From Streptomyces sp. RKAG293 (GTDB lineage: Bacteria > Actinomycetota > Actinomycetes > Streptomycetales > Streptomycetaceae), in the NCBI RefSeq assembly GCF_023701745.1, contig NZ_JAJOZB010000001.1, positions 4,470,501 through 4,534,500 on the forward strand: 64,000 nucleotides of DNA, read 5' to 3'. Of the stretch, positions 24,844-38,500 are shown piece after piece. The position numbers were made by a program, and so were the translations under genes. Position 1 is the stretch's first letter. Every line of letters starts with the position of its first letter. Under the pieces are notes generated by a model that was not told the DNA's origin, made no database searches, and was given only the letters and a program-made list of their open reading frames with translations.

Positions 24844-26165
24844 CGTGCGCTCCTCGGGTCGGAGTCGTAGTCGGAGTCGTAGTCGTAGATCGGGGTGAGG
24901 GTCGGGGTGGCAGTGGGGCCGGCGTCGGACGGGGCCGCCCCGGACGGGAAGACCCAGGCGCGGAAGAGCAGGAAGCGCAGCACCGTCGCCGCGAGGTTGG
25001 CGGCGATGAGGACGGCGAGCTCCGTGCCGTGCGAGGGGCGGGTGTTCGCCGTCTGCAGGGCGGCCAGCGAGCCGCTGGTCAGGGCGAGGCCGATCGCGAA
25101 GACGACCAGGCCCTGGGCCTGATGGCGGACGGCCTGCTCCCGGCCGCGGACGCCGAAGGTGAGCCGGCGGTTGGCGGCGGTGTTGCCGATCGCGGAGACC
25201 AGCAGCGCCGCCGCGTTGGCGGGCTGTGAGCCGAGCCCGAGCCGGAAGCCCGAGTACAGCACCAGATAGACCAGGGTGCTCAGCGCCCCGACGACGCAGA
25301 AGCCGACCAGCTGGCGGGCGAGGCCCGGTGGCACCCCGCCCAGTTCGCGGTCGCGCGGATCGTCGCCGAACGGCCGGCGCAGCCGGTCGAGCGCCAGCGC
25401 GCCGGTGGCGAGCGCCCGGCCCACCCGCCAGACCCCTTTGAGGTCGTCGGCGGCCGTGCGGACGATCTCCACGGTGCTGTCGGGGTCGTCGACCCAGTCG
25501 ACCGGCACCTCGTGGATCCGCAGTCCGGCGCGCTCCGCGAGCACCAGCATCTCGGTGTCGAAGAACCAGCCGGTGTCCTCCACCATCGGCAGCAGCCGCT
25601 CGGCGACGTCCTTGCGGATCGCCTTGAAGCCGCACTGCGCGTCGGAGAAACGGGCGGCGAGCGAGCCGCGCAGGATCAGGTTGTAGGTGCGGGAGATGAA
25701 CTCGCGCTTGGCGCCGCGCACGACGCGGGAGCTGCGGGCCAGCCGGGAGCCGATCGCCAGGTCGGAGTGGCCGGAGATCAGCGGGGCGACCAGCGGCAGC
25801 AGCGCGTTCAGGTCCGTCGACAGATCGACGTCCATGTAGGCGAGCACCGGCGCCTCGGACTCCGTCCAGACGGCCCGCAGGGCCCGCCCGCGCCCCTTCT
25901 GGTCGAGCCGGAACGACTCGACCTCGGGGATCTCCGTCGCGAGGCTCTTCGCGACGGCCTCCGTGAGGTCGGTGCTCGCGTTGTCCGCGATGGTGATCCG
26001 GAAGGGGTAGGGGAAGGTGCCTGCCAGGTGCGCGTGCAACCGCCTGACACAGGGCTCCAGGTCGTTCTCCTCGTTGTGGACGGGGATCACGACATCGAGC
26101 ACCGGGTCGCTGTGTGCGACCGGCAGGTGCTGCCGGGACGGCAGAGTGCCGAGGTGAGTTCGCAT
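24840..26165 (-). CDS. GT2 polyprenyl-phosphate glycosyltransferase fused to GtrA domain
   Basis: 441 residues from ATG (MRTHLGTLPSRQHLP); a GTG five codons earlier is an alternative. Residues about 25-260 are a dolichol-phosphate-mannose-synthase-like GT2 domain: VVIPVHNEENDLEPCV, ADNASTDLTE, YMDVDLSTDL (metal-binding DxD-like) and QCGFKAIRKD. Residues about 290-410 are a four-helix GtrA domain (QLVGFCVVGALSTLVYLVLYS). The tail YDYDSDYDSDPRSAR is encoded by a short repeat. Inferred: makes and translocates a lipid-linked sugar for the GT39 enzyme. Confidence 0.88.
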   Translation of the reverse strand: MRTHLGTLPSRQHLPVAHSDPVLDVVIPVHNEENDLEPCVRRLHAHLAGTFPYPFRITIADNASTDLTEAVAKSLATEIPEVESFRLDQKGRGRALRAVWTESEAPVLAYMDVDLSTDLNALLPLVAPLISGHSDLAIGSRLARSSRVVRGAKREFISRTYNLILRGSLAARFSDAQCGFKAIRKDVAERLLPMVEDTGWFFDTEMLVLAERAGLRIHEVPVDWVDDPDSTVEIVRTAADDLKGVWRVGRALATGALALDRLRRPFGDDPRDRELGGVPPGLARQLVGFCVVGALSTLVYLVLYSGFRLGLGSQPANAAALLVSAIGNTAANRRLTFGVRGREQAVRHQAQGLVVFAIGLALTSGSLAALQTANTRPSHGTELAVLIAANLAATVLRFLLFRAWVFPSGAAPSDAGPTATPTLTPIYDYDSDYDSDPRSAR

Positions 26166-26190
26166 ACCCCGACGCTCCACCGCCGCGCTG

Positions 26191-27777
26191 TCACGACCTT
26201 GTGGTGAACCTGAGGCCCTGCTGTGAGTCCTGCGGCACGTCCGCTGCCGCGCCCCCCGCTGCCGGCTCCCTTACGGGGGACGGAAGTTGGACGGTGAACG
26301 CGGTGCGGCCGGGGACGCTCTCGACCCACACCCGGCCGCCGTGCGCCGCGACGACCGCGTACACGATCGCCAGCCCCAGACCGGTGGAACCGGATCCGGC
26401 ACCCCGGGCCCGCGAGGCGTCACCGCGGGCGAACCGTTCGAAGATGTACGGGGTGAGGTCGGGCGGGATGCCGGGACCGTCGTCCACCACCTGGAGCAAC
26501 ACCCCGTGGTTCCGGTCACCGGTGACCCGCGCGGTCACGGTCGTGCCCGGCGGGGTGTGGGTGCGGGCGTTGCCCAGCAGGTTCGCCAGCACCTGCTGCA
26601 GCCGCTCGGCGTCCCCGTGCACGGTGGCCGGCTCGTCGGGCAGGTCCAGCCGCCACACGTGGTCGGGCCCGGCCGCCCGCGCGTCGCTGACCGCGTCCAC
26701 GACGAGCGGTGACAGATCCGTCCCGGTGAGGCTCAGCGGCCGCCCCGCGTCCAGCCGGGCGAGCATCAGCAGGTCCTCTACCAGCGACGTCATCCGTCCG
26801 GCCTCGGACTCGATACGGCCCAGCGCGTGCCGGGTGTCGGGGCCGACGTCCTCCCGGCCGCGCCGGGTCAGCTCCGCGTAGCCGCGGATCGAGGCGAGCG
26901 GCGTCCGCAGTTCATGGCTGGCGTCCGCGACGAAGCGGCGGACCCGCATCTCGCTCTCCTGCCGGGAGTGCAGCGCCGAACCGACGTGCCCGAGCAGCCG
27001 GTTGAGGGACGCCCCGACCTGCCCCACCTCGGTGCGCGGATCGGTGTCCGCCTCCGGCACCCGCTCGTGGAGCGCCACCTCGCCCCGGTGCAGGGTCAGT
27101 TCCGACACCCGGGAGGCGGTCGCGGCGACCCGGCGCAGCGGCTGGAGGGAGATGCGGATCAGGGCGGTCCCGGCGAGCCCGGCCGCCGCGAGACCGGCGG
27201 CGGTCACGCACACCTCCACCCAGACGAGGGTGTTGAGGGTGTCCTGCGCGCCGGAGGCCCGGATGCCGACGAGGTACGTGCCGTTCTGCGTCGAGACCGA
27301 CTGCATGCGGTAGGTGCCCAGGCCGGGGACGTCGATGCTGTGCGCGGCGCCGTCGAGCGGCAGGCTGCCCAGCGCCGCGGTCTGCGCGGCGTCGAGGGAT
27401 TCGGGCGTCACCTGCGGCCCGGACTCGCTGCTCTCCCGCTGGGCGCTGAGCGCGGTCTCGGTGATCTGCCCGCCGCTGACCTTGGCGCCGATCGTGCCGA
27501 GCGGCTGGCCGCCGCCGATGACGAAGCCCAGGTCGTTGCCGGACCGCAGGTGCGGCAGCGGGTTCGAGCCGGGCGGCGGGCCCTCGGCGCGGTGCGCGAC
27601 GGCGGCGAGCTGGGTGTCGAGCTGCCCGTACAGATAGGTGTGCAGGGCGATGGCGGTGACGGTGCCGATCACCGCGCACACGACGGCGACCAGGGCGACG
27701 GACGACACCACGAGCCGGCGCCGGAGCGACCACGGGCGGCCCGGCAGGGACCAGGGCCGCCGGCGCGGGGCCTTCAC
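26191..27777 (-). CDS. HAMP sensor histidine kinase
   Basis: 528 residues. Transmembrane helix 1 is at about 22-45, then an extracytoplasmic sensor of about 140 residues, helix 2 at about 175-200 (VWVEVCVTAAGLAAAGLAGT) and a HAMP domain. The H-box is FVADASHELRTPLASIRGY (phospho-His). The ATPase has N-box VLANLLGNARTHT, G1 VVDDGPGIP and G2 GSTGLGLAIVYAV. It overlaps the response-regulator stop by 4 bases (ATGA) and lies 25 bases upstream of the GT2 gene, suggesting the pair controls this envelope operon. Signal unknown. Confidence 0.92.
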   Translation of the reverse strand: MKAPRRRPWSLPGRPWSLRRRLVVSSVALVAVVCAVIGTVTAIALHTYLYGQLDTQLAAVAHRAEGPPPGSNPLPHLRSGNDLGFVIGGGQPLGTIGAKVSGGQITETALSAQRESSESGPQVTPESLDAAQTAALGSLPLDGAAHSIDVPGLGTYRMQSVSTQNGTYLVGIRASGAQDTLNTLVWVEVCVTAAGLAAAGLAGTALIRISLQPLRRVAATASRVSELTLHRGEVALHERVPEADTDPRTEVGQVGASLNRLLGHVGSALHSRQESEMRVRRFVADASHELRTPLASIRGYAELTRRGREDVGPDTRHALGRIESEAGRMTSLVEDLLMLARLDAGRPLSLTGTDLSPLVVDAVSDARAAGPDHVWRLDLPDEPATVHGDAERLQQVLANLLGNARTHTPPGTTVTARVTGDRNHGVLLQVVDDGPGIPPDLTPYIFERFARGDASRARGAGSGSTGLGLAIVYAVVAAHGGRVWVESVPGRTAFTVQLPSPVREPAAGGAAADVPQDSQQGLRFTTRS

Positions 27778-28517
27778 GCCGTCTCGCCCGGCTTGATCAG
27801 ATACCCCGCCCCCCGCCGGGTGTGGATCATCGGGGCACGTCCGGCGTCGATCTTGCGCCGCAGGTAGGAGATGTAGAGCTCCACCACATTGGCCTGGCCG
27901 CCGAAGTCGTAGGACCAGACCCGGTCGAGTATCTGCGCCTTGCTGAGCACCCGGCGCGGGTTGCGCATCAGGAAGCGCAGCAGCTCGAACTCGGTGGCGG
28001 TGAGATGGATCGAGTCGTCGCCGCGGTACACCTCGTGGCTGTCCTCGTTCAGTACGAGATCGCCGACGACGAGCATGGATTCGCTCCGTGCCGCGGCGGC
28101 GCCCGAGCGGCGCATCAGCCCGCGCAGCCGGGCGACGACCTCCTCCAGGCTGAACGGCTTCGTCACGTAGTCGTCGCCGCCCGCCGTCAGCCCGGCGATC
28201 CGGTCCTCGACGGCGTCCTTGGCGGTGAGGAAGAGCACGGGCACGTCCGGGGCGTCGCGGCGCAGCCGGGCGAGCACCTCCAGGCCGTCCATGTCGGGCA
28301 GCATCACGTCGAGCACGACGGCGTCGGGCCGGGCGTCGCGGGCCGCGCGCAGCGCGCCGGCGCCGTCGGCCGCGGTACGGACCTCCCAGCCCTCGTAGCG
28401 CAGGGCCATGGACAGCAGGTCGGAGAGAGCGGCCTCGTCGTCGACGACGAGGACACGCACCGGGGACCCGTCGGGACGGGACAGGTCGGCGGAGGCCGCA
28501 GCGGGGAAGGAAGGCAT
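27774..28517 (-). CDS. OmpR/PhoB-family response regulator
   Basis: 247 residues from ATG (MPSFPAAASADLSRPDG); the long upstream extension in frame is discarded. The receiver (about 20-135) has the acidic pair VVDDEA, phospho-acceptor VVLDVMLPDMDG and Lys of YVTKPF. The winged-helix effector (about 150-245) has LTATEFELLRFLMRNPRRVLS and VVELYISYLRRKID. First gene of the RR-HK-GT2-GT39 set. Direct repeats CCTGAGA at 28539-28545 and 28572-28578, 33 bases apart, lie upstream and could be its own binding sites. Confidence 0.93.
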   Translation of the reverse strand: MPSFPAAASADLSRPDGSPVRVLVVDDEAALSDLLSMALRYEGWEVRTAADGAGALRAARDARPDAVVLDVMLPDMDGLEVLARLRRDAPDVPVLFLTAKDAVEDRIAGLTAGGDDYVTKPFSLEEVVARLRGLMRRSGAAAARSESMLVVGDLVLNEDSHEVYRGDDSIHLTATEFELLRFLMRNPRRVLSKAQILDRVWSYDFGGQANVVELYISYLRRKIDAGRAPMIHTRRGAGYLIKPGETA

Positions 28518-28700
28518 GGGACCAGCCTGGAAGGGGGCCCTGAGAGCATTCTTTCGGCTACCTGTGAATCTCCTGAGAAACGGCCGGTGGGGGTCGGGCG
28601 CGCTCCGAGAGAGACGGGCCGGGGTCTGTCGGGGTCCGGAATACGGCGGTCGGTCACCGGGTTGCCGCCTGCACGCACCGAGAACCAGGGAGCCGGGATC

Positions 28701-29594
28701 ATGGGGAGCAAGGACAGCGGCGGCGTCGCGGCCGCCAGGGAATCCGTCGGCCGGTACGGCATCTGGAACGCCGGGCTGCGCTCGGACGATCCGGCGCTGC
28801 GCGGCGAGATCGCCGAGGCGGCGGCCGAACTGGACGAGCTGGGCTTCGGCGCGATCTGGCTGGGCGGCAGCAGCTCCGTCGAGCACGCCGCCCGGGTGCT
28901 CGGCGCGACGCCCCGGATCGCGGTCGCCACCGGGATCCTCAGCATCTGGGAGCACGGGGCGGACGCGGTCGCCGCGAGCACGGCGGCGGTGGAGGCCGCC
29001 CACCCGGGCCGTTTCCTGCTCGGCCTCGGGGTGAGCCACGCACAGCTCGCCGACCGCTACCGGCGCCCGTACTCGGCGATGGTGGCCTATCTGGACGCGC
29101 TGGACGCCGCGCCCGCACCGGTGCCGGCCGGGCGGCGCGTGCTGGCCGCGCTGGGTCCGAAGATGCTGGAACTGTCCCGCGACCGGGCGGGTGGCGCGCA
29201 CCCGTATCTCGTCACGCCGGAACACACCGAGCAGGCCCGCTCACTGCTGGGCTACGGCCCTTTGCTGGCACCCGAGTTGAAGGTCGTGCTGGAGACGGAC
29301 CCGGCCGTCGCCCGCGAGACGGCCCGCGGGTATCTCGCCGCCTATCTGGCGATGCCGAACTACACCAACAGTTTCCTCCGACTCGGCTTCGAGGAGGCGG
29401 ACTTCACCGGCGGCGGCAGCGACCGGTTGATCGACACCGTCTTCGCCTGGGGCGACGAGGATCGCATCCGGCGGCGGATCGAATCCTTCCACGCGGCGGG
29501 TGCTGACCATGTGGCCCTGCAAATCGTCACCGGCCAGGACCGATCCGTGCTGCCCCGCGCCGAATGGCGGCGCCTGGCGGAGGTGTTGGCCTGA
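28701..29594 (+). CDS. LLM-class F420-dependent oxidoreductase
   Basis: 297 residues from ATG with GGGA upstream. Luciferase-like TIM-barrel signatures: YGIWNAGLRSDDP, ELDELGFGAIWLGGSSS, VATGILSIWEHGADAVAAST and HPGRFLLGLGVSH. The C-terminal part (FAWGDEDRIRRRIESFHAAGADHVALQ) is typical of the F420-dependent 'TIGR03620-like' subgroup. Cytosolic; substrate unknown. Divergent from the response regulator. Confidence 0.88.
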   Translation: MGSKDSGGVAAARESVGRYGIWNAGLRSDDPALRGEIAEAAAELDELGFGAIWLGGSSSVEHAARVLGATPRIAVATGILSIWEHGADAVAASTAAVEAAHPGRFLLGLGVSHAQLADRYRRPYSAMVAYLDALDAAPAPVPAGRRVLAALGPKMLELSRDRAGGAHPYLVTPEHTEQARSLLGYGPLLAPELKVVLETDPAVARETARGYLAAYLAMPNYTNSFLRLGFEEADFTGGGSDRLIDTVFAWGDEDRIRRRIESFHAAGADHVALQIVTGQDRSVLPRAEWRRLAEVLA

Positions 29595-29835
29595 CGCGGG
29601 CGGCATCCGGCGCGCGGACCTCCACAACTGACGGAGTGTTCAGTGGTGTTGATCAACCGAGTTCACGGAGTTGATGAGTTGATCAACTGCGGTTGTTTGT
29701 CCGTTATGTGATCAATCGTCATATTCGTGACAAACAAGGGTAGTTGTCAACGCCCACTCAAACGCATCATGTCGTATTCGTACGAAACCGATCCCCGCAC
29801 CTCCACCCCGCGACAAACGGAGGTACGTTCGCCGC
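29595..29835. other. AT-richer intergenic region with TTGATCAA-type palindromes
   Basis: TTGATCAA-like palindromes occur at about 29648 (GTTGATCAACC), 29679 (GTTGATCAACTG) and 29707 (GTGATCAATCG), 28-31 bases apart, with further TTGATG between them. They lie upstream of the MEDS-STAS gene and could be operators. No gene is seen here. Confidence 0.5.
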
Positions 29836-30711
29836 ATGGACAGTGGCGCCGTCCCTTACACCGTCTCCGTCGACCGCATGGCCTCCGGAGATCACGCCTG
29901 TCTGGGCTTCGACAGCCACCGGGCCCGCTGGGCGGTCCGGGCCGCCTTCACCGAGGCCGGGCTGCTCCGCGGCGAGCGGGTGATCCTCTTCGTCGACCGC
30001 GGCACCACCCCCGGGAAGGCCGCCGCCCGCCTCGCCGACCACGGCGTCCCCGCCGCCCAGGCCCTGCGCGACGAGCGGCTGCTCGTCATCAACGAGACCC
30101 CTGGCTACGACCCGGAGCGCGGCTTCGACGCCGAGAGCCGGGCCGCGACCTGGCTCGGCTTCACCGAGAACGCGAGCGTCATGGGCTTCAGCGGGCTGCG
30201 CGCCGTGGGCGACATGTCCTGGGCGCTGGAGCCCGGCGTCGACCACGAGGAGCTCATCGACTACGAGACCGGGCTCACCCCGCTCTTCGCCGACATCGGC
30301 TTCACCGCGATCTGCGAATACGACCGCCGGCTGTTCCCGCCCGAGCTGATGTGCCGGGTCGGCGCCTCCCACCCCACCGAGGTCCTGCAGTCCCTCGACG
30401 CCCTGCACATCACCAGGACCGGCACCATCCTGCACCTCGCGGGAAACGCCGACCTCGCCACCCGGGAGCAGTTCGACACGGAGCTGCTCCGGTCCCTGGG
30501 CGGACCGGGCCCGCCCCCGCGCCTCGTCGACCTCACGGCGCTGTCGTTCATCGACGCCCACTGCGCCACGACCCTCATCCGGCTCGCCGCCGGCCTGCCC
30601 GCCACGGCCAGGCTCGCGGTCCACTGCCCGGCCACCCACGCCCGCGTGCTGCGGCTGTGCGGCGCGGGCGAGGTCCGCCAACTGACGCTCTACGTCGAGG
30701 CGGGCTGGTAG
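29836..30711 (+). CDS. MEDS-domain protein with C-terminal STAS domain
   Basis: 291 residues. Residues about 15-180 are a MEDS domain: DHACLGFDSHRARWAVRAAF, RGERVILFVDRGTTPG, NASVMGFSGLRAVGDMSW and EYDRRLFPPELM. Residues about 195-290 are a STAS domain (TRTGTILHLAGNADLATREQF, VDLTALSFIDAHCATTLI); the usual phosphorylatable Ser/Thr is in SFID. Known: such proteins sit in partner-switching or sensory pathways of actinobacteria. It could act with SpoIIE/HATPase proteins such as the one at the left edge (inference). Confidence 0.85.
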   Translation: MDSGAVPYTVSVDRMASGDHACLGFDSHRARWAVRAAFTEAGLLRGERVILFVDRGTTPGKAAARLADHGVPAAQALRDERLLVINETPGYDPERGFDAESRAATWLGFTENASVMGFSGLRAVGDMSWALEPGVDHEELIDYETGLTPLFADIGFTAICEYDRRLFPPELMCRVGASHPTEVLQSLDALHITRTGTILHLAGNADLATREQFDTELLRSLGGPGPPPRLVDLTALSFIDAHCATTLIRLAAGLPATARLAVHCPATHARVLRLCGAGEVRQLTLYVEAGW

Positions 30712-30775
30712 ACGGGCGGGTAGCCGGGCCGATGGGTGGGCTGACGGGCGGGCCGGCAGCCGGGACGGTGCCGGT

Positions 30776-31147
30776 TCAGCGCGCGTCGTAGGTGAGCCGG
30801 ACGGCGCGCGGCAGCGACGCCACCACCAGGTCGTAGGAGTCCTCGATCATCTCCCGCACCATCCGGACCGGCAGCGACCCGTCGACCGTCACCGTGTTCC
30901 AGTGCCGCTTGTTGAGGTGGTAGCCGGGGATGACCGCCGGGTACTCCGCCCGCAGCTGTTCGGCGATCTCCGGATCGCACTTGAGGCTCACCTTGAGCGG
31001 CTCGGCCTCCAGCACGCTCAACGCGAAGATCTTCCCGGCCACCTTGAACACCGACAGATCCGGGTTCCGCGGAAACGGGAACTCCTCCTCGGCGCCCGGC
31101 ATCGCCAGACACGCCGCCTTCAGCCCCCGCGCAGTCATCGCCACCAT
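30776..31147 (-). CDS. MmcQ/YjbR-family protein
   Basis: 123 residues with the CyaY-like YjbR fold: LPGAEEEFPFPRNPDLSVFKVAGKIFAL, SLKCDPEIAEQLRAEYPAVIPGYHLNKRHWNTV and RMVREMIEDSYDLVVASL. Known: small DNA-binding-like proteins of unclear function. It lies alone between the MEDS gene and the tRNA cluster. Confidence 0.88.
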   Translation of the reverse strand: MVAMTARGLKAACLAMPGAEEEFPFPRNPDLSVFKVAGKIFALSVLEAEPLKVSLKCDPEIAEQLRAEYPAVIPGYHLNKRHWNTVTVDGSLPVRMVREMIEDSYDLVVASLPRAVRLTYDAR

Positions 31148-31195
31148 CCGGCCGACACTAGCGCCCGCTCATGACAACCCACGGGACGGGAAACA

Positions 31196-31229
31196 CCAGA
31201 GGCCCGACACTTTCGTGTCGGGCCTCTGG
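31196..31229. terminator. Terminator downstream of tRNA-fMet
   Basis: A perfect 15-bp stem, CCAGAGGCCCGACAC / GTGTCGGGCCTCTGG, has loop TTTC, seven bases past the leftward tRNA-fMet 3' end. Confidence 0.85.
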
Positions 31230-31235
31230 CCGTAG

Positions 31236-31309
31236 TAGCGGGGACAGGATTTGAACCTGCGACCTCTGGGTTATGAGCCCAGCGAGCTACCGAGCTGCTC
31301 CACCCCGCG
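31236..31309 (-). tRNA. Initiator tRNA-fMet(CAT)
   Basis: 74 bases. The acceptor begins CGCGGGG and ends CCCCGCT-A, so position 1 C faces an unpaired base, the initiator hallmark. The anticodon stem has three consecutive G-C pairs (CTGGG-CTCATAA-CCCAG). T-loop GGTTCAAATCC. No CCA is encoded. Confidence 0.95.
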
Positions 31310-31440
31310 CCGTTGAACTGAACACTACGCCATCCGCGGGACCCTCAACTACCAGTCCCGCTCGACGCGGTTTTTCCGGATTGCTCCGAAAAGCAAACCA
31401 GGACCCCCTCAGACGATCTCCTCGGGGGCCCTGACCTGAG

Positions 31441-31513
31441 TGCACTCGGCAGGATTCGAACCTGCAACCTTCTGATCCGTAGTCAGATGCTCTATCCGTT
31501 GAGCTACGAGTGC
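31441..31513 (-). tRNA. tRNA-Arg(ACG)
   Basis: 73 bases. The acceptor is GCACTCG / CGAGTGC with A73. Anticodon arm TCTGA-CTACGGA-TCAGA carries ACG. T-loop GGTTCGAATCC. Known: A34 of this tRNA is the substrate of TadA, encoded at 9563. Confidence 0.95.
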
Positions 31514-31671
31514 TTGTGCTTTCCGGCGTTTTCTCACCGGTTGGCGTTGCGGGAACAACATTACATGACCTGCGGCTTCAGGTGAAATCCATTGCCCGCA
31601 CCCCATCTGAGCTGCGAAAACAGCGTCTGACGAGGTACCGGCGAGGGACACCCGGAGCCGGGGACACGCAA

Positions 31672-31708
31672 CGGAGCCCCGGCCGTCCTGGGACGACCGG
31701 GGCTCCGG
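31672..31708 (-). terminator. Terminator downstream of tRNA-Ser(GCT)
   Basis: The stem CGGAGCCCCGGcCGTC / GACGaCCGGGGCTCCG has loop CTGG and one mismatch. It begins eight bases past the leftward tRNA 3' end. Confidence 0.75.
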
Positions 31709-31715
31709 AAACGAG

Positions 31716-31806
31716 CGGAGGCTCGGGGATTTGAACCCCGGATGGGATTGAAGTCCCAAACCGCATTAGCAGTGCGGCGCCATAGACCAGACTAGGCGAA
31801 GCCTCC
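31716..31806 (-). tRNA. tRNA-Ser(GCT)
   Basis: 91 bases. The acceptor is GGAGGCT / AGCCTCC with discriminator G. Anticodon arm CCGCA-CTGCTAA-TGCGG carries GCT. A long variable arm is present. T-loop GGTTCAAATCC. It is one of three leftward tRNA genes in 570 bases. Confidence 0.95.
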
Positions 31807-31994
31807 AGACACACCCGCGCGAGCGAGGGCGTGTGCAGATGATGGCACAGCCCGGCAGGCTGTCACCAATCGCAGACCAGGGTACAAGCCCGTCGGCGTG
31901 CAGGGCAAAGAGGATGCGCGCCCTCCAGGCGTGGCTCGCCCACGTTCGGGTGGGTTGCGCGGAAAGCGGCGCGCGGGACGGTAGGGACTGGGGC

Positions 31995-32672
31995 ATGCGA
32001 CTCAACGGCCCCGGCCCCCTCGACCGTCCCCTCTCCCACCCCGCGCCCCGTCCCGCCGCCCGCCGCCGGCCCGGAGCGCGGCTGCCGCTCGCCGCCGTCC
32101 TCGGTGTGGTGCTCGCCGCCGGGCTGCCGCTGCTCCTGGCGACCGACGCCGGCGCGACGCCCTCCGCGTCCGCCGCTGCCGCGCTCCTCGCGCCGCCGGC
32201 TCCCGCCGGGAACAACCAGCTGACCGTCACCGTCGACGACGGCACCGGGAAGGTCACCACGAGCAGGCTGGACTGCGGACCCGACCAGGACCCGTCGGCC
32301 GGGCCCGCGACCTCCGGCGGCCCGGTGGCCGAACCGGAGCCCCTCGCCCCCACCACGCTCCCGGCTCCGCTCCCCGCCCCTTCCACGCTTCCCGCTCCGC
32401 TCCCCGCCCCCGCCACGCTCCCCGCTCCGGTCGGGCCGGCCAGGTCCGTGGCGGACTCCTGCGACCAGCTGGAGCGGCTGGGCGGCCCCGTGGGTCCCGT
32501 TCCGGCCGGCCAGATGTGCTCGATGATCTACGGCGGATCGCAGACCGCGCAGGTCACGGGGACCTGGCACGGCGCGGCCGTCACGCAGAAGTACAGCCGG
32601 GCCAACGGCTGCGAGGTCGCCCGGTGGAACCGGATGGCACCGGTTCTGCCCGCCGCCACCGGAGGTGCGTGA
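31995..32672 (+). CDS. Subtilisin-inhibitor-like (SSI family) secreted protein with repeat insertion
   Basis: 225 residues from ATG. Twin-Arg-like basic N-terminus and signal peptide (RLPLAAVLGVVLAAGLPLLLA). All four SSI cysteines are recognisable: RLDCGPDQ, ADSCDQLE, GQMCSMIYG and ANGCEVARW. The reactive-loop equivalent around MCSMIYG has Met at the P1 position. Between Cys1 and Cys2, where typical SSIs have about 15 residues, there are about 60, including TLPAP and LPAPLPAP tandem units. Known: SSIs inhibit extracellular subtilisin/trypsin-like proteases in Streptomyces development. Activity here is inferred. Confidence 0.75.
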   Translation: MRLNGPGPLDRPLSHPAPRPAARRRPGARLPLAAVLGVVLAAGLPLLLATDAGATPSASAAAALLAPPAPAGNNQLTVTVDDGTGKVTTSRLDCGPDQDPSAGPATSGGPVAEPEPLAPTTLPAPLPAPSTLPAPLPAPATLPAPVGPARSVADSCDQLERLGGPVGPVPAGQMCSMIYGGSQTAQVTGTWHGAAVTQKYSRANGCEVARWNRMAPVLPAATGGA

Positions 32673-32900
32673 CGCACGCCACACCAGGGACGATCTCGCA
32701 CCGCACACGCTCGAACACCGAATCCCACAGGGGTACATGGGCATCCGCGGCCGCTCGGCCAACCGCTGCACGTACACTCGCTCTAGTGACATGCCATGGG
32801 GTCAGCGGCAAGATGGGCCGCCGGTGAGAGCCGATCGCGCGGGTTGCGCGGGGCCACCGCAGGAAGTGCGGTAAGTGCGGTAACAGGGAGGACGCGTCTC

Positions 32901-36740
<3,840 letters not shown>

Positions 36741-36760
36741 GACCCGACCCGCCGCGGCGA

Positions 36761-38422
<1,662 letters not shown>

Positions 38423-38500
38423 CGGGGGCCTCCCATTCAGCGCGCCATTACGCGAGGGTAAGTTCCCGGTGATTGTGCTTGCATACCTAGCGGTATGTCA
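38423..38500. other. Probable left prophage attachment junction (attL)
   Basis: These 78 bases separate the host acyl-CoA ligase start from the integrase stop. They contain the inverted repeat CATACC-tagc-GGTATG (38482-38497), a size and place suited to an arm of a serine-integrase att site. The exact crossover cannot be set without attR, which is outside the window; it may also lie in the first codons of the ligase gene. Confidence 0.5.

Noticed and set aside
31236..31806. tRNA cluster as a possible integration site of a mobile element
   Set aside because: No integrase, no duplicated tRNA 3' end and no foreign-looking genes are adjacent; the prophage uses a serine integrase elsewhere.
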